Shown here piece by piece: positions 1 through 7,812 of a stretch of DNA of 64,000 bases. Below the pieces are notes generated by a model. That model worked only from the letters and a program-made list of their open reading frames with translations, did not search any database and was not told where the DNA came from. Location of the stretch: the NCBI RefSeq assembly GCF_002205895.1, contig NZ_NJDE01000014.1, forward strand, positions 62,001 through 126,000, in the 5' to 3' direction. Within the stretch, counting starts at the first letter, position 1. Every line of letters starts with the position of its first letter. Made by a program: the position numbers and the translations under genes. This DNA is from Saccharibacillus sp. O23. Lineage in GTDB: Bacteria > Bacillota > Bacilli > Paenibacillales > Paenibacillaceae.

Positions 1-1049
1 TCCGCATCGTGTTGTTCCGCATACGCAGCCGCTTGTTCGTCGGCGAATCTTGCCGAAGCGCTGCCCGGCCGATAAACGGCTGCCCGGCCGCGATCGGCCG
101 CGTTCTGCCGCGCCGGAACATGCTGCATGTTCAGCGTCTCGCGCACGATATACAGCGGGCGGCCTTTAACTTCGTCGTAGATGCGGCCGATATATTCCCC
201 GATCACGCCGAGCATGATCAGCGTGAATCCGTTGAAGATCAGCATTAGGCAGATCGTCGAAGCCCAGCCTCTAATCGTGCTGTCCGTAAACAACGCCATT
301 CCGAGCACGTACAGCATATAGAGGAAGCCGATCGCCGACATGACGCCGCCTGCGTAGCCCGCCATTTTCAGCGGCTTGTGGGAGAAAGAGGTCAGGCCGT
401 CCAAGCACAGTTTGATCATCTTTTTCAGCGGATATTTGGTCTCGCCGGCCAGCCGTTCGTCACGTTCGTATTCGATGGAAGTCTGGCGGAATCCGGTCCA
501 ACTGACGAGTCCGCGGACAAAAGGATTCCGTTCGCCGAGCCGGTTCATCTCGTCGCAGACTTTGCGGTCGATCAGGCGGAAATCGCCGGTATCGACAGGG
601 ATCGGCACATCGGTCGAAGCGCGCAGAATCCGGTAAAAGAGAGCGGCGGACCATTTTTTGAACAGCGTTTCGCCGTTTCGTTTGATACGCTGCGCATAGA
701 CGACGTCGTAGCCTTCCCGCCATTTGTCCAGCATGTCCAGAATCAGATGCGGAGGATCTTGCAGATCCGCGTCGATGATGATTACCGCGTCGCCGGACGC
801 ATAATCCATCCCGGCCGTAACGGCGATCTGGTGACCGAAGTTGCGTGAGAAATCGATCAGCTTGACGGATTCGTCTTGAGCGGACAATTCGCGGATGATC
901 GCCGGGGAGCGGTCGACGCCTCCGTCGTTGACGAAGATCAGTTCGTAAGCGTCTCCGGTGCGCCGCATGACGTCCGTCAGTCGACGGTACGTCTCGGCAA
1001 TCACCGCTTCTTCGTTGTACATAGGGATGATCACGGAAATTCGGGTCAT
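1..1049 (-). CDS. GT2 family glycosyltransferase, YkcC/GtrB-like (partial, 3' end outside window)
   Basis: Reads from ATG at 1047-1049 to the window edge without a stop, so the C-terminus is missing. The N-terminus MTRISVIIPMYNEE is a classic GT-A fold start, followed by IIDADLQDPP (the DxD-type nucleotide-sugar site) and, after about residue 230, two hydrophobic segments typical of polyprenyl-phosphate glycosyltransferases. Family knowledge: such enzymes load a sugar onto undecaprenyl phosphate at the inner membrane face, and a GT39 enzyme then transfers it outside. The visible tail is rich in Ala, Gln and Glu and extends beyond the usual ~310-330 residues. RBS GGAGG lies just upstream. It is downstream of the GT39 gene in the same direction, matching the B. 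subtilis ykcB-ykcC pairing. Confident on family; the sugar is unknown. Confidence 0.88.
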   Translation of the reverse strand, partial: MTRISVIIPMYNEEAVIAETYRRLTDVMRRTGDAYELIFVNDGGVDRSPAIIRELSAQDESVKLIDFSRNFGHQIAVTAGMDYASGDAVIIIDADLQDPPHLILDMLDKWREGYDVVYAQRIKRNGETLFKKWSAALFYRILRASTDVPIPVDTGDFRLIDRKVCDEMNRLGERNPFVRGLVSWTGFRQTSIEYERDERLAGETKYPLKKMIKLCLDGLTSFSHKPLKMAGYAGGVMSAIGFLYMLYVLGMALFTDSTIRGWASTICLMLIFNGFTLIMLGVIGEYIGRIYDEVKGRPLYIVRETLNMQHVPARQNAADRGRAAVYRPGSASARFADEQAAAYAEQHDA

Positions 1050-1113
1050 CGTTTTCGCCTCCTCGTAAAATGAAACGGAGCTAGTACCCTTTCAACTCTT
1101 AATCACAGGTTTA

Positions 1114-1128
1114 CGTTTCACTGAAACG
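1114..1128. promoter_or_regulatory. Perfect 7-1-7 palindrome between the GT39 and GT2 genes
   Basis: CGTTTCA-c-TGAAACG lies in the 142-base gap upstream of the GT2 gene. It could be a regulator site or a small mRNA hairpin. No T-run follows, so it is not a terminator. No regulator is assigned. Confidence 0.35.
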
Positions 1129-1191
1129 CACACGCTTCTAGTGCGATTCAGGGTAACGTATTCCTACTTTTAGTGTTGATAAGGTACCCGC

Positions 1192-3525
1192 TTATTGCGC
1201 GGGCAGCGTCACTTCGTACAGCGTTTGGTTATCGTTGGAAAAAGCGTTCCCGGCATTCGTCGACGCGTCGCCTTGCCATTCGGAAGCCGGAATCTCGGTC
1301 CCGTTCTTTTTGATCCAGTTCGTGACGTCGGAGCTGCCTTCGCGGCCGCCGCCGCCCATGCCGCCGCCGAGCAGGAAGTATTTCACTTTGCCGCTTCGGA
1401 CGAGCGCTTCGAGCGTCTGCGGCGTATAGACCTGGTCGGAAGCATTAAAACCGTTCAAGATCACGAGGCTCTCGCCTTCGTCGATCATGTAAGGGGCGGC
1501 CGTCGTATAGTTGGTAACCGCCATCAGATACTCTTCGCCGGTATTGTGTTCCCGGAGATAGGTAAGCAGGGTCTGATTAGCCGAAGCGGATTCGTTCATG
1601 CCGCCGAAGCCTCCCGTACCTCGGCCTGCGCCGCTCGGCAGGGTCGGCTCGGCATTCGAGAAATCGCCGTTTGTCGCTGTATTCGCGCCGTTTGTGTCTC
1701 CGGAAGCTTCCGAACGGTCGGAGCCGCCCGCATTGCCGCCAGGCATGCCGCCGCCCGGGAATCCGCCGTCGAAGCCGGCGCCGCCGGGAAAGCCGCCGCG
1801 TCCGCCGAAAGCGGAGTTTGCGCCGTCCGGACCGGCGGCCGGAAGCTGCGAATTCTGTCCGTAGACGATCGGAGTCAGCGACCAGTAGACGGGACCGACG
1901 AACATGGCCGCCATAGCGGCGATCAGCGAAGCTCGGCGCAGCGCGGAACGTTCTCCTTGCCTGAAGAGAACCAGCAATCCGGCCGAAACGATTCCGACCG
2001 CGAGCACCGCTGCGGACCAGAAACGGCCGATCGTGTCGTCGTAAGGATGAAGGATGAACCAGCCGAACCCGGCCGTCAGCAGCACCGCGATCGGCAGCAG
2101 CCATGTCCGGAAGCCGCTGCGGCTGCGGTAAGCGTCCCAGAGTTCGGTAATCGCCGCTGCGGCCAACGCGGATACGGGCGGAGCCAGCATGATCAGATAA
2201 TATTGGTGGAAGAAGCCGGCGATGCTGAAGAAGCCCGCAACCGGAACCAGCCAAGCCAGCCAGAAAATGATCGCTTTATGCTTGTCCGTGAAATTTTTTC
2301 TGCGCCAAGTGGAAAGAATAGCGAACGCGCCGATTAGACCGAGCGGAATGAGCCAACTGGCTTGCCCGGACAGTTCGGATTGGAACAAACGCAGCGGGCC
2401 GGCCTCGCCGGTGTTGAACATGCCGCCTCCGCCGCCCGGGAATCCGCCGTTTTGGCCGCCGAAATTGGCGTTCCCGCCATCCGGCATGCCTTGACCGCCG
2501 AATCCGCCGTCCGTTCCGGGAGCGTTCGCTTCGCCGAAAGGATTCGTCGCGCCGAATCCGCCGCCGGTTCCGCCCGGAGCGGCGGCCGTCGGCCCGTTTG
2601 CGCCGTTCGTTCCGTTTGCGGCGTAGCGAGCACCGTCTCCGAACGGCGGTTGTTCGCTGCCGTTCGCACCGTTCGCGCCGTTCCCGAATCCGCCGAAGCC
2701 CGGCATGCCCGATCCGCCCGGCGCTCCGGTGCTGCGTTCCCCGGTCAGACGGGCGACCCCGTTATAGCCGAACGCAAGGTTCAATACGGAGTTGGTGCCG
2801 CTGCTGCCGATAAACGGACGTTCGCTTGCCGGAACCGAATCGACGACGACCGCCCAAGAGACGGACACGGCGGCGACGACGACCGTCGCGGCGACCAGCG
2901 AGAGGAGCTTCTTTTTCCACCCGTATTTGGCCGCCAATAGATAGAAGAGATAGAAAGCCGGCAGCACCATGTACGCTTGAAGCATCTTCATGTTGAAGCC
3001 GATGCCGATGACGGCGAACGCGCCGAGCAGGCTCCAGATTCCGCCTCGGTTTACCGCCCGGAACAGCAGCCAACTTGCCAGCAGCAGCGTGAACACCAGC
3101 AGACTGTCGATGTTGTTCGTGCGGCTGACGGCAACGGCGACGGGCGTGAACGCCATCGCGAAAGCGGCGATGCGGGCGGACCAGACTCCGAAAGTCGGTT
3201 TGATCAGCAGATAGATCAGGAACACGGAACCGACGCCGGCCAGAGTCTGGGGCAGAATGACGCTCCAACCGTGCAGGCCGAACAGCCAAGCGCTGATCGT
3301 CTGAATCCAGAACGCCACCGGCGGCTTATCGACGGTGACCGAACCGGCCGAGTCGAGCGAAGCATAGAAGAAATTGTGAAAACTCTCCAACATGCTGGCG
3401 ACCGCGACGGTGTAATACGTATTGCCGTATTTCTCGCTCCAGATGTTCCAGCCGTTGAGGAACAGGGCGATCAACGCCGCAGCCAGCAGCCAGAAATCCG
3501 GGCGAAGTTTGGCTTGGGATTTCAT
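1192..3525 (-). CDS. GT39-family membrane glycosyltransferase (YkcB/ArnT-like) with Gly-rich inserts
   Basis: About 777 residues with many hydrophobic helices. The N-terminal region contains NTYYTVAVASML followed by VTVDKPPVAFW, the first extracytoplasmic-loop signature of YkcB-type PMT/ArnT transferases, which move a lipid-linked sugar onto an envelope acceptor. Two long Gly/Asn/Pro-rich low-complexity inserts (about residues 268-368 and 558-648) interrupt the membrane region and the soluble C-terminal domain. Start: the ATG at 3525 lies 12 bases after AAGGAG; an in-frame TTG nine bases upstream is possible but leaves only 3 bases of spacing. It is divergent from the response regulator and upstream of the partner GT2. 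The family is clear; the sugar and acceptor cannot be read from the sequence. Confidence 0.85.
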   Translation of the reverse strand: MKSQAKLRPDFWLLAAALIALFLNGWNIWSEKYGNTYYTVAVASMLESFHNFFYASLDSAGSVTVDKPPVAFWIQTISAWLFGLHGWSVILPQTLAGVGSVFLIYLLIKPTFGVWSARIAAFAMAFTPVAVAVSRTNNIDSLLVFTLLLASWLLFRAVNRGGIWSLLGAFAVIGIGFNMKMLQAYMVLPAFYLFYLLAAKYGWKKKLLSLVAATVVVAAVSVSWAVVVDSVPASERPFIGSSGTNSVLNLAFGYNGVARLTGERSTGAPGGSGMPGFGGFGNGANGANGSEQPPFGDGARYAANGTNGANGPTAAAPGGTGGGFGATNPFGEANAPGTDGGFGGQGMPDGGNANFGGQNGGFPGGGGGMFNTGEAGPLRLFQSELSGQASWLIPLGLIGAFAILSTWRRKNFTDKHKAIIFWLAWLVPVAGFFSIAGFFHQYYLIMLAPPVSALAAAAITELWDAYRSRSGFRTWLLPIAVLLTAGFGWFILHPYDDTIGRFWSAAVLAVGIVSAGLLVLFRQGERSALRRASLIAAMAAMFVGPVYWSLTPIVYGQNSQLPAAGPDGANSAFGGRGGFPGGAGFDGGFPGGGMPGGNAGGSDRSEASGDTNGANTATNGDFSNAEPTLPSGAGRGTGGFGGMNESASANQTLLTYLREHNTGEEYLMAVTNYTTAAPYMIDEGESLVILNGFNASDQVYTPQTLEALVRSGKVKYFLLGGGMGGGGREGSSDVTNWIKKNGTEIPASEWQGDASTNAGNAFSNDNQTLYEVTLPAQ

Positions 3526-3617
3526 GAAATCCAATCACTCCTTGCAAAAGGTTAAAAGCCTTAACGGCGCGGAATCCCGGCTGCCGGCCTTGTTGAGTCC
3601 CATTGTGCCCGATCTTC

Positions 3618-3665
3618 CTGAAATCATCCTGAGGCTCAACTGAATGTTTGCTGAAAGACTTTGAA
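3618..3665 (+). promoter_or_regulatory. Four 11-bp-spaced CTGA direct repeats, probable OmpR-family operator
   Basis: CTGA begins at 3618, 3629, 3640 and 3651, exactly 11 bases apart, with a looser TTGA at 3661. Tandem repeats with one-helical-turn spacing just upstream of a -35 box are the usual target of OmpR/PhoB-type regulators. The array sits between the regulator gene and the divergent GT39 gene. Confidence 0.6.
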
Positions 3666-3689
3666 TTGGCATGCGGCGAACGATAAAAT
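3661..3689 (+). promoter_or_regulatory. Sigma-A-type promoter for the two-component operon
   Basis: TTGAAT (3661-3666), 17-base spacer, TAAAAT (3684-3689), about 30 bases before the regulator start and directly after the 11-bp repeats. Confidence 0.5.
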
Positions 3690-3718
3690 AGATCAGACAA
3701 GAAGCGGAGGAGATGGCT

Positions 3719-4405
3719 ATGGCAGGGGAAAAAGGGATCAAGATTCTGCTGGCGGACGACGAGCCGCATATTCTGCAATTTCTGGAATTGGGGTTGGCGG
3801 GCGAAGGATACGAAGTTCGCACGGCGGAGAACGGCATGGAGGCGCTGCGGGAAGCGGAGACGTTCCGGCCGCATATCGTCATCTTGGACATCATGATGCC
3901 GGAGATGAACGGATTCGACGTCTGCCGAAGATTAAAAGAAAGCGGAGCGAACACGGCCGTCATCATGCTCAGCGCCAAAGACGCGGTCGACGATCGGGTG
4001 GCGGGGCTGACGCTGGGCGCCGACGATTACGTGGTCAAGCCGTTCAGTTTCGAAGAACTGCTGGCCCGGATTCAGGCGCGGCTGCGGAATCAGTTTCCGA
4101 ATCTGCTCGGAGGCGTGGAACTCGGGCCTTTCCGGATCGACGAGCGGCGCGGCGAGATCTTGTATCGGGGAGAAGCGCTGGCGCTGTCGCCGACCGAGTA
4201 CGAGCTGCTGAAGTTCCTCGTGCTGAACCACGGCATCGTGTTGAGCAAAATGAAGATTCTCGACAGCGTATGGGGGTATCAATTCGGCGGCGAAGAAAAT
4301 ATCGTCGAAGTCTATATCCGTTCCCTGCGCGAAAAACTCGGCGATAAAGAACATCGGCTGATCCGCACGCTGCGCGGCGCCGGGTATCGGATGGACCTGT
4401 CGTGA
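3719..4405 (+). CDS. OmpR/PhoB-family DNA-binding response regulator
   Basis: About 228 residues. The N-terminal receiver domain has ILLADDEPH acidic residues and the phospho-acceptor Asp in VILDIMMPE (residue 57), then Thr/Ser-equivalent SAKD and the Lys of VVKPFSF. The C-terminal winged helix carries LSPTEYELLKFL and the conserved RTLRGAGYRM ending. ATG 3719 is preferred because GGAGG ends 8 bases before it; ATG 3713 has only 2 bases of spacing. The stop overlaps the kinase start (GTGA), so the two are translationally coupled. The 11-bp repeats upstream suggest autoregulation and control of the divergent glycosyltransferases. This is a safe family call; the signal is unknown. Confidence 0.95.
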   Translation: MAGEKGIKILLADDEPHILQFLELGLAGEGYEVRTAENGMEALREAETFRPHIVILDIMMPEMNGFDVCRRLKESGANTAVIMLSAKDAVDDRVAGLTLGADDYVVKPFSFEELLARIQARLRNQFPNLLGGVELGPFRIDERRGEILYRGEALALSPTEYELLKFLVLNHGIVLSKMKILDSVWGYQFGGEENIVEVYIRSLREKLGDKEHRLIRTLRGAGYRMDLS

Positions 4406-6117
4406 AGCGGCTTCGGGAGATCGGGGCCAAAGGAAGCAAAACGCTGTACGGACAGCTGCTGTCGCGTTCGTTGTTCGTGCTGGCGGCGCTGCTGCTGCTG
4501 ATCGGGGCTTTTCAATATTTCTTGATGCGAGGCTTCCTATACCAAAATCAGGCGGAGACGCTGGAAGCGCAGTTTCGTTCGATTCCGCCTATCGAGATGA
4601 AATTCCTGCGGGAGGCGGCTGCGGCAAGCGGCAGCGTAAGTTCGAACGGCGCGAGCGGGGAAGCAGGCGGCTCGGAGCCGGACCAAGCGGGAAAAAATGC
4701 GGCGAACGTCGAGGACGACTTCGCGAGCGCGTTCGGCGCCGTCGACGACGGGACGTCGACGCCGGCGCCTGCGCCGCCCGCTTCCGGCGGCCCGGCTTCG
4801 GCAAGTTCGGATTCGAGCGGTTCTGGCGGCGGCGCTCGGCAGCCGGGCGACGCGGGAGCCGGGAACGCCGCGAAACGCAGGGCGTTCCTGTTCAACGGCT
4901 TGTCGCTGGCCGAGATCGGCGCCGACGGCGCGGCGATCGACCTGAACGCCGAATACGGCGTTCCCGCGCCGGTGCTGACGCCGGCGCGGTACGGCGAGCT
5001 GCGCGGCGAAGCGGCGCAGCCGGGAGGGCGCGTCCGCTACGTGCTGGCGGCGGACGCGAACGGGACGGAGCAGCTGCTGGTGCTCCGTCCGATCGGCGGC
5101 TTGGCCGCCGAAGGGCTGCCGATGCTTCAGATCGGCAGCCCGACCGGGCCGCTGACCGCCATTCTGTGGCGGCAGCTGGCGATCTTCGGCGCGCTGGCGG
5201 CGCTGGCGCTGGCCGGCGGACTGGCCTTGTACCGGCCGGTGCTGCGCCGGTCGCTGTCGCCGCTGTCCCGCATGGTCGGGACGGTCGCGGAGATCGATGC
5301 CGGCCGGCTCGGCGAGCGCTTTGCGGCGCAGCAGGGACAGGCGGAGATCGACCGTCTGGCGTCGTCGTTCAACGGAATGCTGGAGCGGCTGGAAGAAGCG
5401 TTCGCCGCCGAGCGGGAATCGCAGGAGCGGATGCGCCGCTTCATCGCGGACGCTTCGCACGAACTTCGGACGCCGCTGACGTCGATTCGCGGCTTTCTGG
5501 AAGTGCTGCTGCGCGGCAGCCGCATCAGCGAAGAGCAGCTTCGCGGCGCGCTGCGCAGCATGCACGGCGAGTCGCAGCGCATGACGAAGCTGGTGGAGGA
5601 TCTGCTGTCGCTCGTCAAGCTCGACGGCGGTCCGGAACTGCATCTGACGCCGATCCGTCCGGCGGCCTTGCTGGCGGAGCTGGAAGACCATCTGCGCATG
5701 TTGGCGGGCGAACGCGAAGTGGCGCTGAATCTCGAAGCCGGCGAATCGGCCGAGGTCTCCGGAGACGCCGACAAACTCAAGCAGATCGTGCTGAACCTGT
5801 TCGGCAACGCCGTGCAGCATACGGATGCGCAAGCCGGACGGATCGCGTTGAATTTGTCCGCCGAGGACGGACGGTGCATTCTCGAAGTCCAAGATAACGG
5901 TCCCGGCATTCCGCCCGAGCTTCGGCAGAAAGTATTCGAACGTTTCTACCGCAGCGACGAATCGCGTTCGCGCCGCAGCGGCGGCGCGGGGTTGGGCCTC
6001 GCGATCTCGCTGGCGATCGCCGAAGCGCACGGCGGCACGATCGAACTGGACAGCGTGCCGGGTCAGGGCAGCTCGTTTCGGTTGGTGCTGCCTACTACGG
6101 CCGGTTCGCGTTTATGA
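4402..6117 (+). CDS. Membrane sensor histidine kinase (HAMP-HisKA-HATPase)
   Basis: 571 residues from a GTG overlapping the regulator stop. TM1 is about residues 23-41 and TM2 about 259-277. The extracytoplasmic part holds a Ser/Ala/Gly-rich low-complexity stretch (about 72-158). A HAMP linker is followed by HisKA with phospho-accepting His353 in DASHELRTPL, and a HATPase domain with N-box NAVQHTD, DNGPGIP and GGAGLGLAIS. It pairs with the preceding OmpR-type regulator. The compositionally biased sensor loop looks like the Gly-rich inserts of the neighbouring GT39 enzyme, suggesting a wall-exposed disordered segment rather than a folded ligand-binding domain; that reading is inference. Confidence 0.95.
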   Translation: MKRLREIGAKGSKTLYGQLLSRSLFVLAALLLLIGAFQYFLMRGFLYQNQAETLEAQFRSIPPIEMKFLREAAAASGSVSSNGASGEAGGSEPDQAGKNAANVEDDFASAFGAVDDGTSTPAPAPPASGGPASASSDSSGSGGGARQPGDAGAGNAAKRRAFLFNGLSLAEIGADGAAIDLNAEYGVPAPVLTPARYGELRGEAAQPGGRVRYVLAADANGTEQLLVLRPIGGLAAEGLPMLQIGSPTGPLTAILWRQLAIFGALAALALAGGLALYRPVLRRSLSPLSRMVGTVAEIDAGRLGERFAAQQGQAEIDRLASSFNGMLERLEEAFAAERESQERMRRFIADASHELRTPLTSIRGFLEVLLRGSRISEEQLRGALRSMHGESQRMTKLVEDLLSLVKLDGGPELHLTPIRPAALLAELEDHLRMLAGEREVALNLEAGESAEVSGDADKLKQIVLNLFGNAVQHTDAQAGRIALNLSAEDGRCILEVQDNGPGIPPELRQKVFERFYRSDESRSRRSGGAGLGLAISLAIAEAHGGTIELDSVPGQGSSFRLVLPTTAGSRL

Positions 6118-6165
6118 CCGGGCAGCAGGAGAAAAGATCAAGCAGACTTACGGAGGACGGGAAGC

Positions 6166-6327
6166 ATGGATCATGCGCCTGTCCTTTTTGCCGTCATGGG
6201 GAGGTCGTTCCAAGACCGTTCGGACCGACCGGCAGCAGATTTCGACATCCGCCGCAGCCTGAATCGGCTCGCGGGAAGCCTTTCGCGGACGGACCGCCGC
6301 GAACCGGATCGATCGGTTTCGCGCTGA
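6166..6327 (+). CDS. Possible small protein, 53 aa, unrecognised
   Basis: ATG at 6166 follows GGAGG with 9 bases of spacing and opens 53 codons starting MDHAPVLFAVMG, then an Arg/Asp-rich tail. It lies 48 bases after the kinase gene. A good RBS is the main support; composition after residue 12 resembles random GC-rich translation, so this may not be a gene. Confidence 0.25.
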   Translation: MDHAPVLFAVMGRSFQDRSDRPAADFDIRRSLNRLAGSLSRTDRREPDRSVSR

Positions 6328-6814
6328 TTACCGTTCGGAAAGAAAAATCCGTATTTTGACGTCGTTTTGGCATCCGTTCGCCGGAAAAGCTTTTCGCAGC
6401 GCCGGTTAAACGTTTAGATTTTCCTTACATTCCCTTACTAAATTTCTTTTTGTCGAACACGTCGAATCTCTATTGCATTTGTCGAAATTTTGTCTATGAT
6501 GGATATCACAACGAGGGAAAATCAGGATCAAGAGTCCGTACATACAGCCGTCGTTTTTGCATGCCGCACGTTTTGCCGTTCCTCATGATCCGCTCCGAAA
6601 AAGCGGCTGCCGAAAGGCCCGATTTTCGTTTTTCCGCCGGGCCTGCTTCTCTGCTCCCGCGTCAGCCGTTTCGTCTAATTTTTGCTTTCCGAATAGGTTT
6701 CGTCCGTTCCGCGCAGATCCGGATATTCCGGTCTGCAGCCGTTTGTTTGGCAGAACCCGTGTTTTCGATTCGATACGGAAAACGATCTGCGGATCGCCAA
6801 TCAGGAGGGACAAC
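6328..6814. other. Non-coding stretch with a probable promoter and long leader
   Basis: No convincing gene. It contains an AT-rich patch with TTGCAT, a 16-base spacer and TATGAT around 6473-6500, which would start a leader of roughly 300 bases before the GNAT gene at 6815. I do not recognise a riboswitch fold in that leader. Confidence 0.4.
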
Positions 6815-7666
6815 ATGATCATCATCAAGCCGCTTCCGACGGAAGCCGGGCAGTTCCGGCAGTATCTGCCCGGTCTGCAAAATCCTTTGCCGCCCGGCGC
6901 GACCGCTTTGGCCGCCGAATTGAACGGCTTGTTCGCCGGCGCCGCGATCGTGATGGCGCATCCGCGCAGCCGGGCGGGCAGCATCAGCGTGCTGCATACG
7001 CCCGAGCTATTCCGCAATCGCGGCGTGGGAAGTCGGCTGCTGGAAGAAGCGGAACGCCTTTTGGCGGAAGCCGGCTGCTTATCCTGCCGCGTCACGCTGA
7101 CGCTGAGGCTCGGCGTGCCTTCCCCCGAATACGAGTTTCTGAGCAGGCGCGGGTACGACGCGGAGACGCTGCTCCAACGCGATTACGTGATCCGTTCGGC
7201 TAGTCTGGCCGAAGCGCCGTGGATGAAGCGCTTGAAGCTGCCGCCGCGCGCGAAGCTCGAACCGCTGCTGCCTGCGGCGGAAGAAGAACGACGCGAGATC
7301 GAACGATTGGCGGCCGCGCTGCCGCCGGAGCAGCATCCGTTCGACGAAGAACGCGTGCTGGACGACGAACTCGGCGTCATGCTGAAGATCGGCGGCCGCG
7401 TCGCGGGCTGGCTCGGCGTTCAGAAGCTCGGATCGACGCTGCTGGCGATTCGCGCCGTACATGTCGATCCGAATGTCTCGTTGTTCGGCGGCGCTTTCGC
7501 GCTGTTCGCGGCGGCCGATCGGGAACTGGAGCTGACGCGCCGGTTCGCGCATCTGATGTTCAGCGTATCGGGGGAATACGCATCCACGCTGCGCGTATGC
7601 GCGCGCAAGCTCGGCCCGCACGCGTCGAGCATCAAATCGCTTGTGCGGTTGGAGAAAAAGCTCTGA
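6815..7666 (+). CDS. GNAT-family N-acetyltransferase, first copy
   Basis: 283 residues. ATG 6815 follows AGGAGGG with proper spacing; the reading frame is open further upstream but has no RBS there. The acetyl-CoA signature RNRGVGSRL is at about residues 67-75, and the C-terminal half (after ~150) looks like a second, degenerate GNAT-like domain. It is a clear paralog of the gene at 10144: both share HTPELFRN-GVGSRLL, PSPE-FL-RGY and the ending KSLIRLEKEL/KSLVRLEKKL. The two copies flank the SLH protein gene in the same orientation. The acetylated substrate is unknown; modification of a surface polymer or peptide is a guess from position only. Confidence 0.8.
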   Translation: MIIIKPLPTEAGQFRQYLPGLQNPLPPGATALAAELNGLFAGAAIVMAHPRSRAGSISVLHTPELFRNRGVGSRLLEEAERLLAEAGCLSCRVTLTLRLGVPSPEYEFLSRRGYDAETLLQRDYVIRSASLAEAPWMKRLKLPPRAKLEPLLPAAEEERREIERLAAALPPEQHPFDEERVLDDELGVMLKIGGRVAGWLGVQKLGSTLLAIRAVHVDPNVSLFGGAFALFAAADRELELTRRFAHLMFSVSGEYASTLRVCARKLGPHASSIKSLVRLEKKL

Positions 7667-7812
7667 GATCCCGTCAGGGCGCAGCTCCGTCGCCCGGCAT
7701 CGCCGCGAAAGCCTCGGCCCGGCGGCTTTTCGAGCTGCAAAAGAACAAAAGCGATCGTCATACATTTTTGCCGTCTCGATATCTTACCAACTAAGGGGTT
7801 GCTACTTCTATT

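Noticed and set aside
1195-2337. 380-codon ORF antisense to the GT39 gene
   Set aside because: It is a shadow of the Gly-rich inserts and C-terminal coding frame; Arg/Ala/Gln-rich with no motif or RBS.
6114-6359. 81-codon ORF overlapping the sensor kinase stop
   Set aside because: No RBS, and composition is random GC-rich translation (Arg/Pro/Gly); the ATGA overlap is probably chance.
7667-7812. Possible riboswitch before the SLH gene
   Set aside because: Only GC-rich hairpins seen; no recognisable aptamer core.
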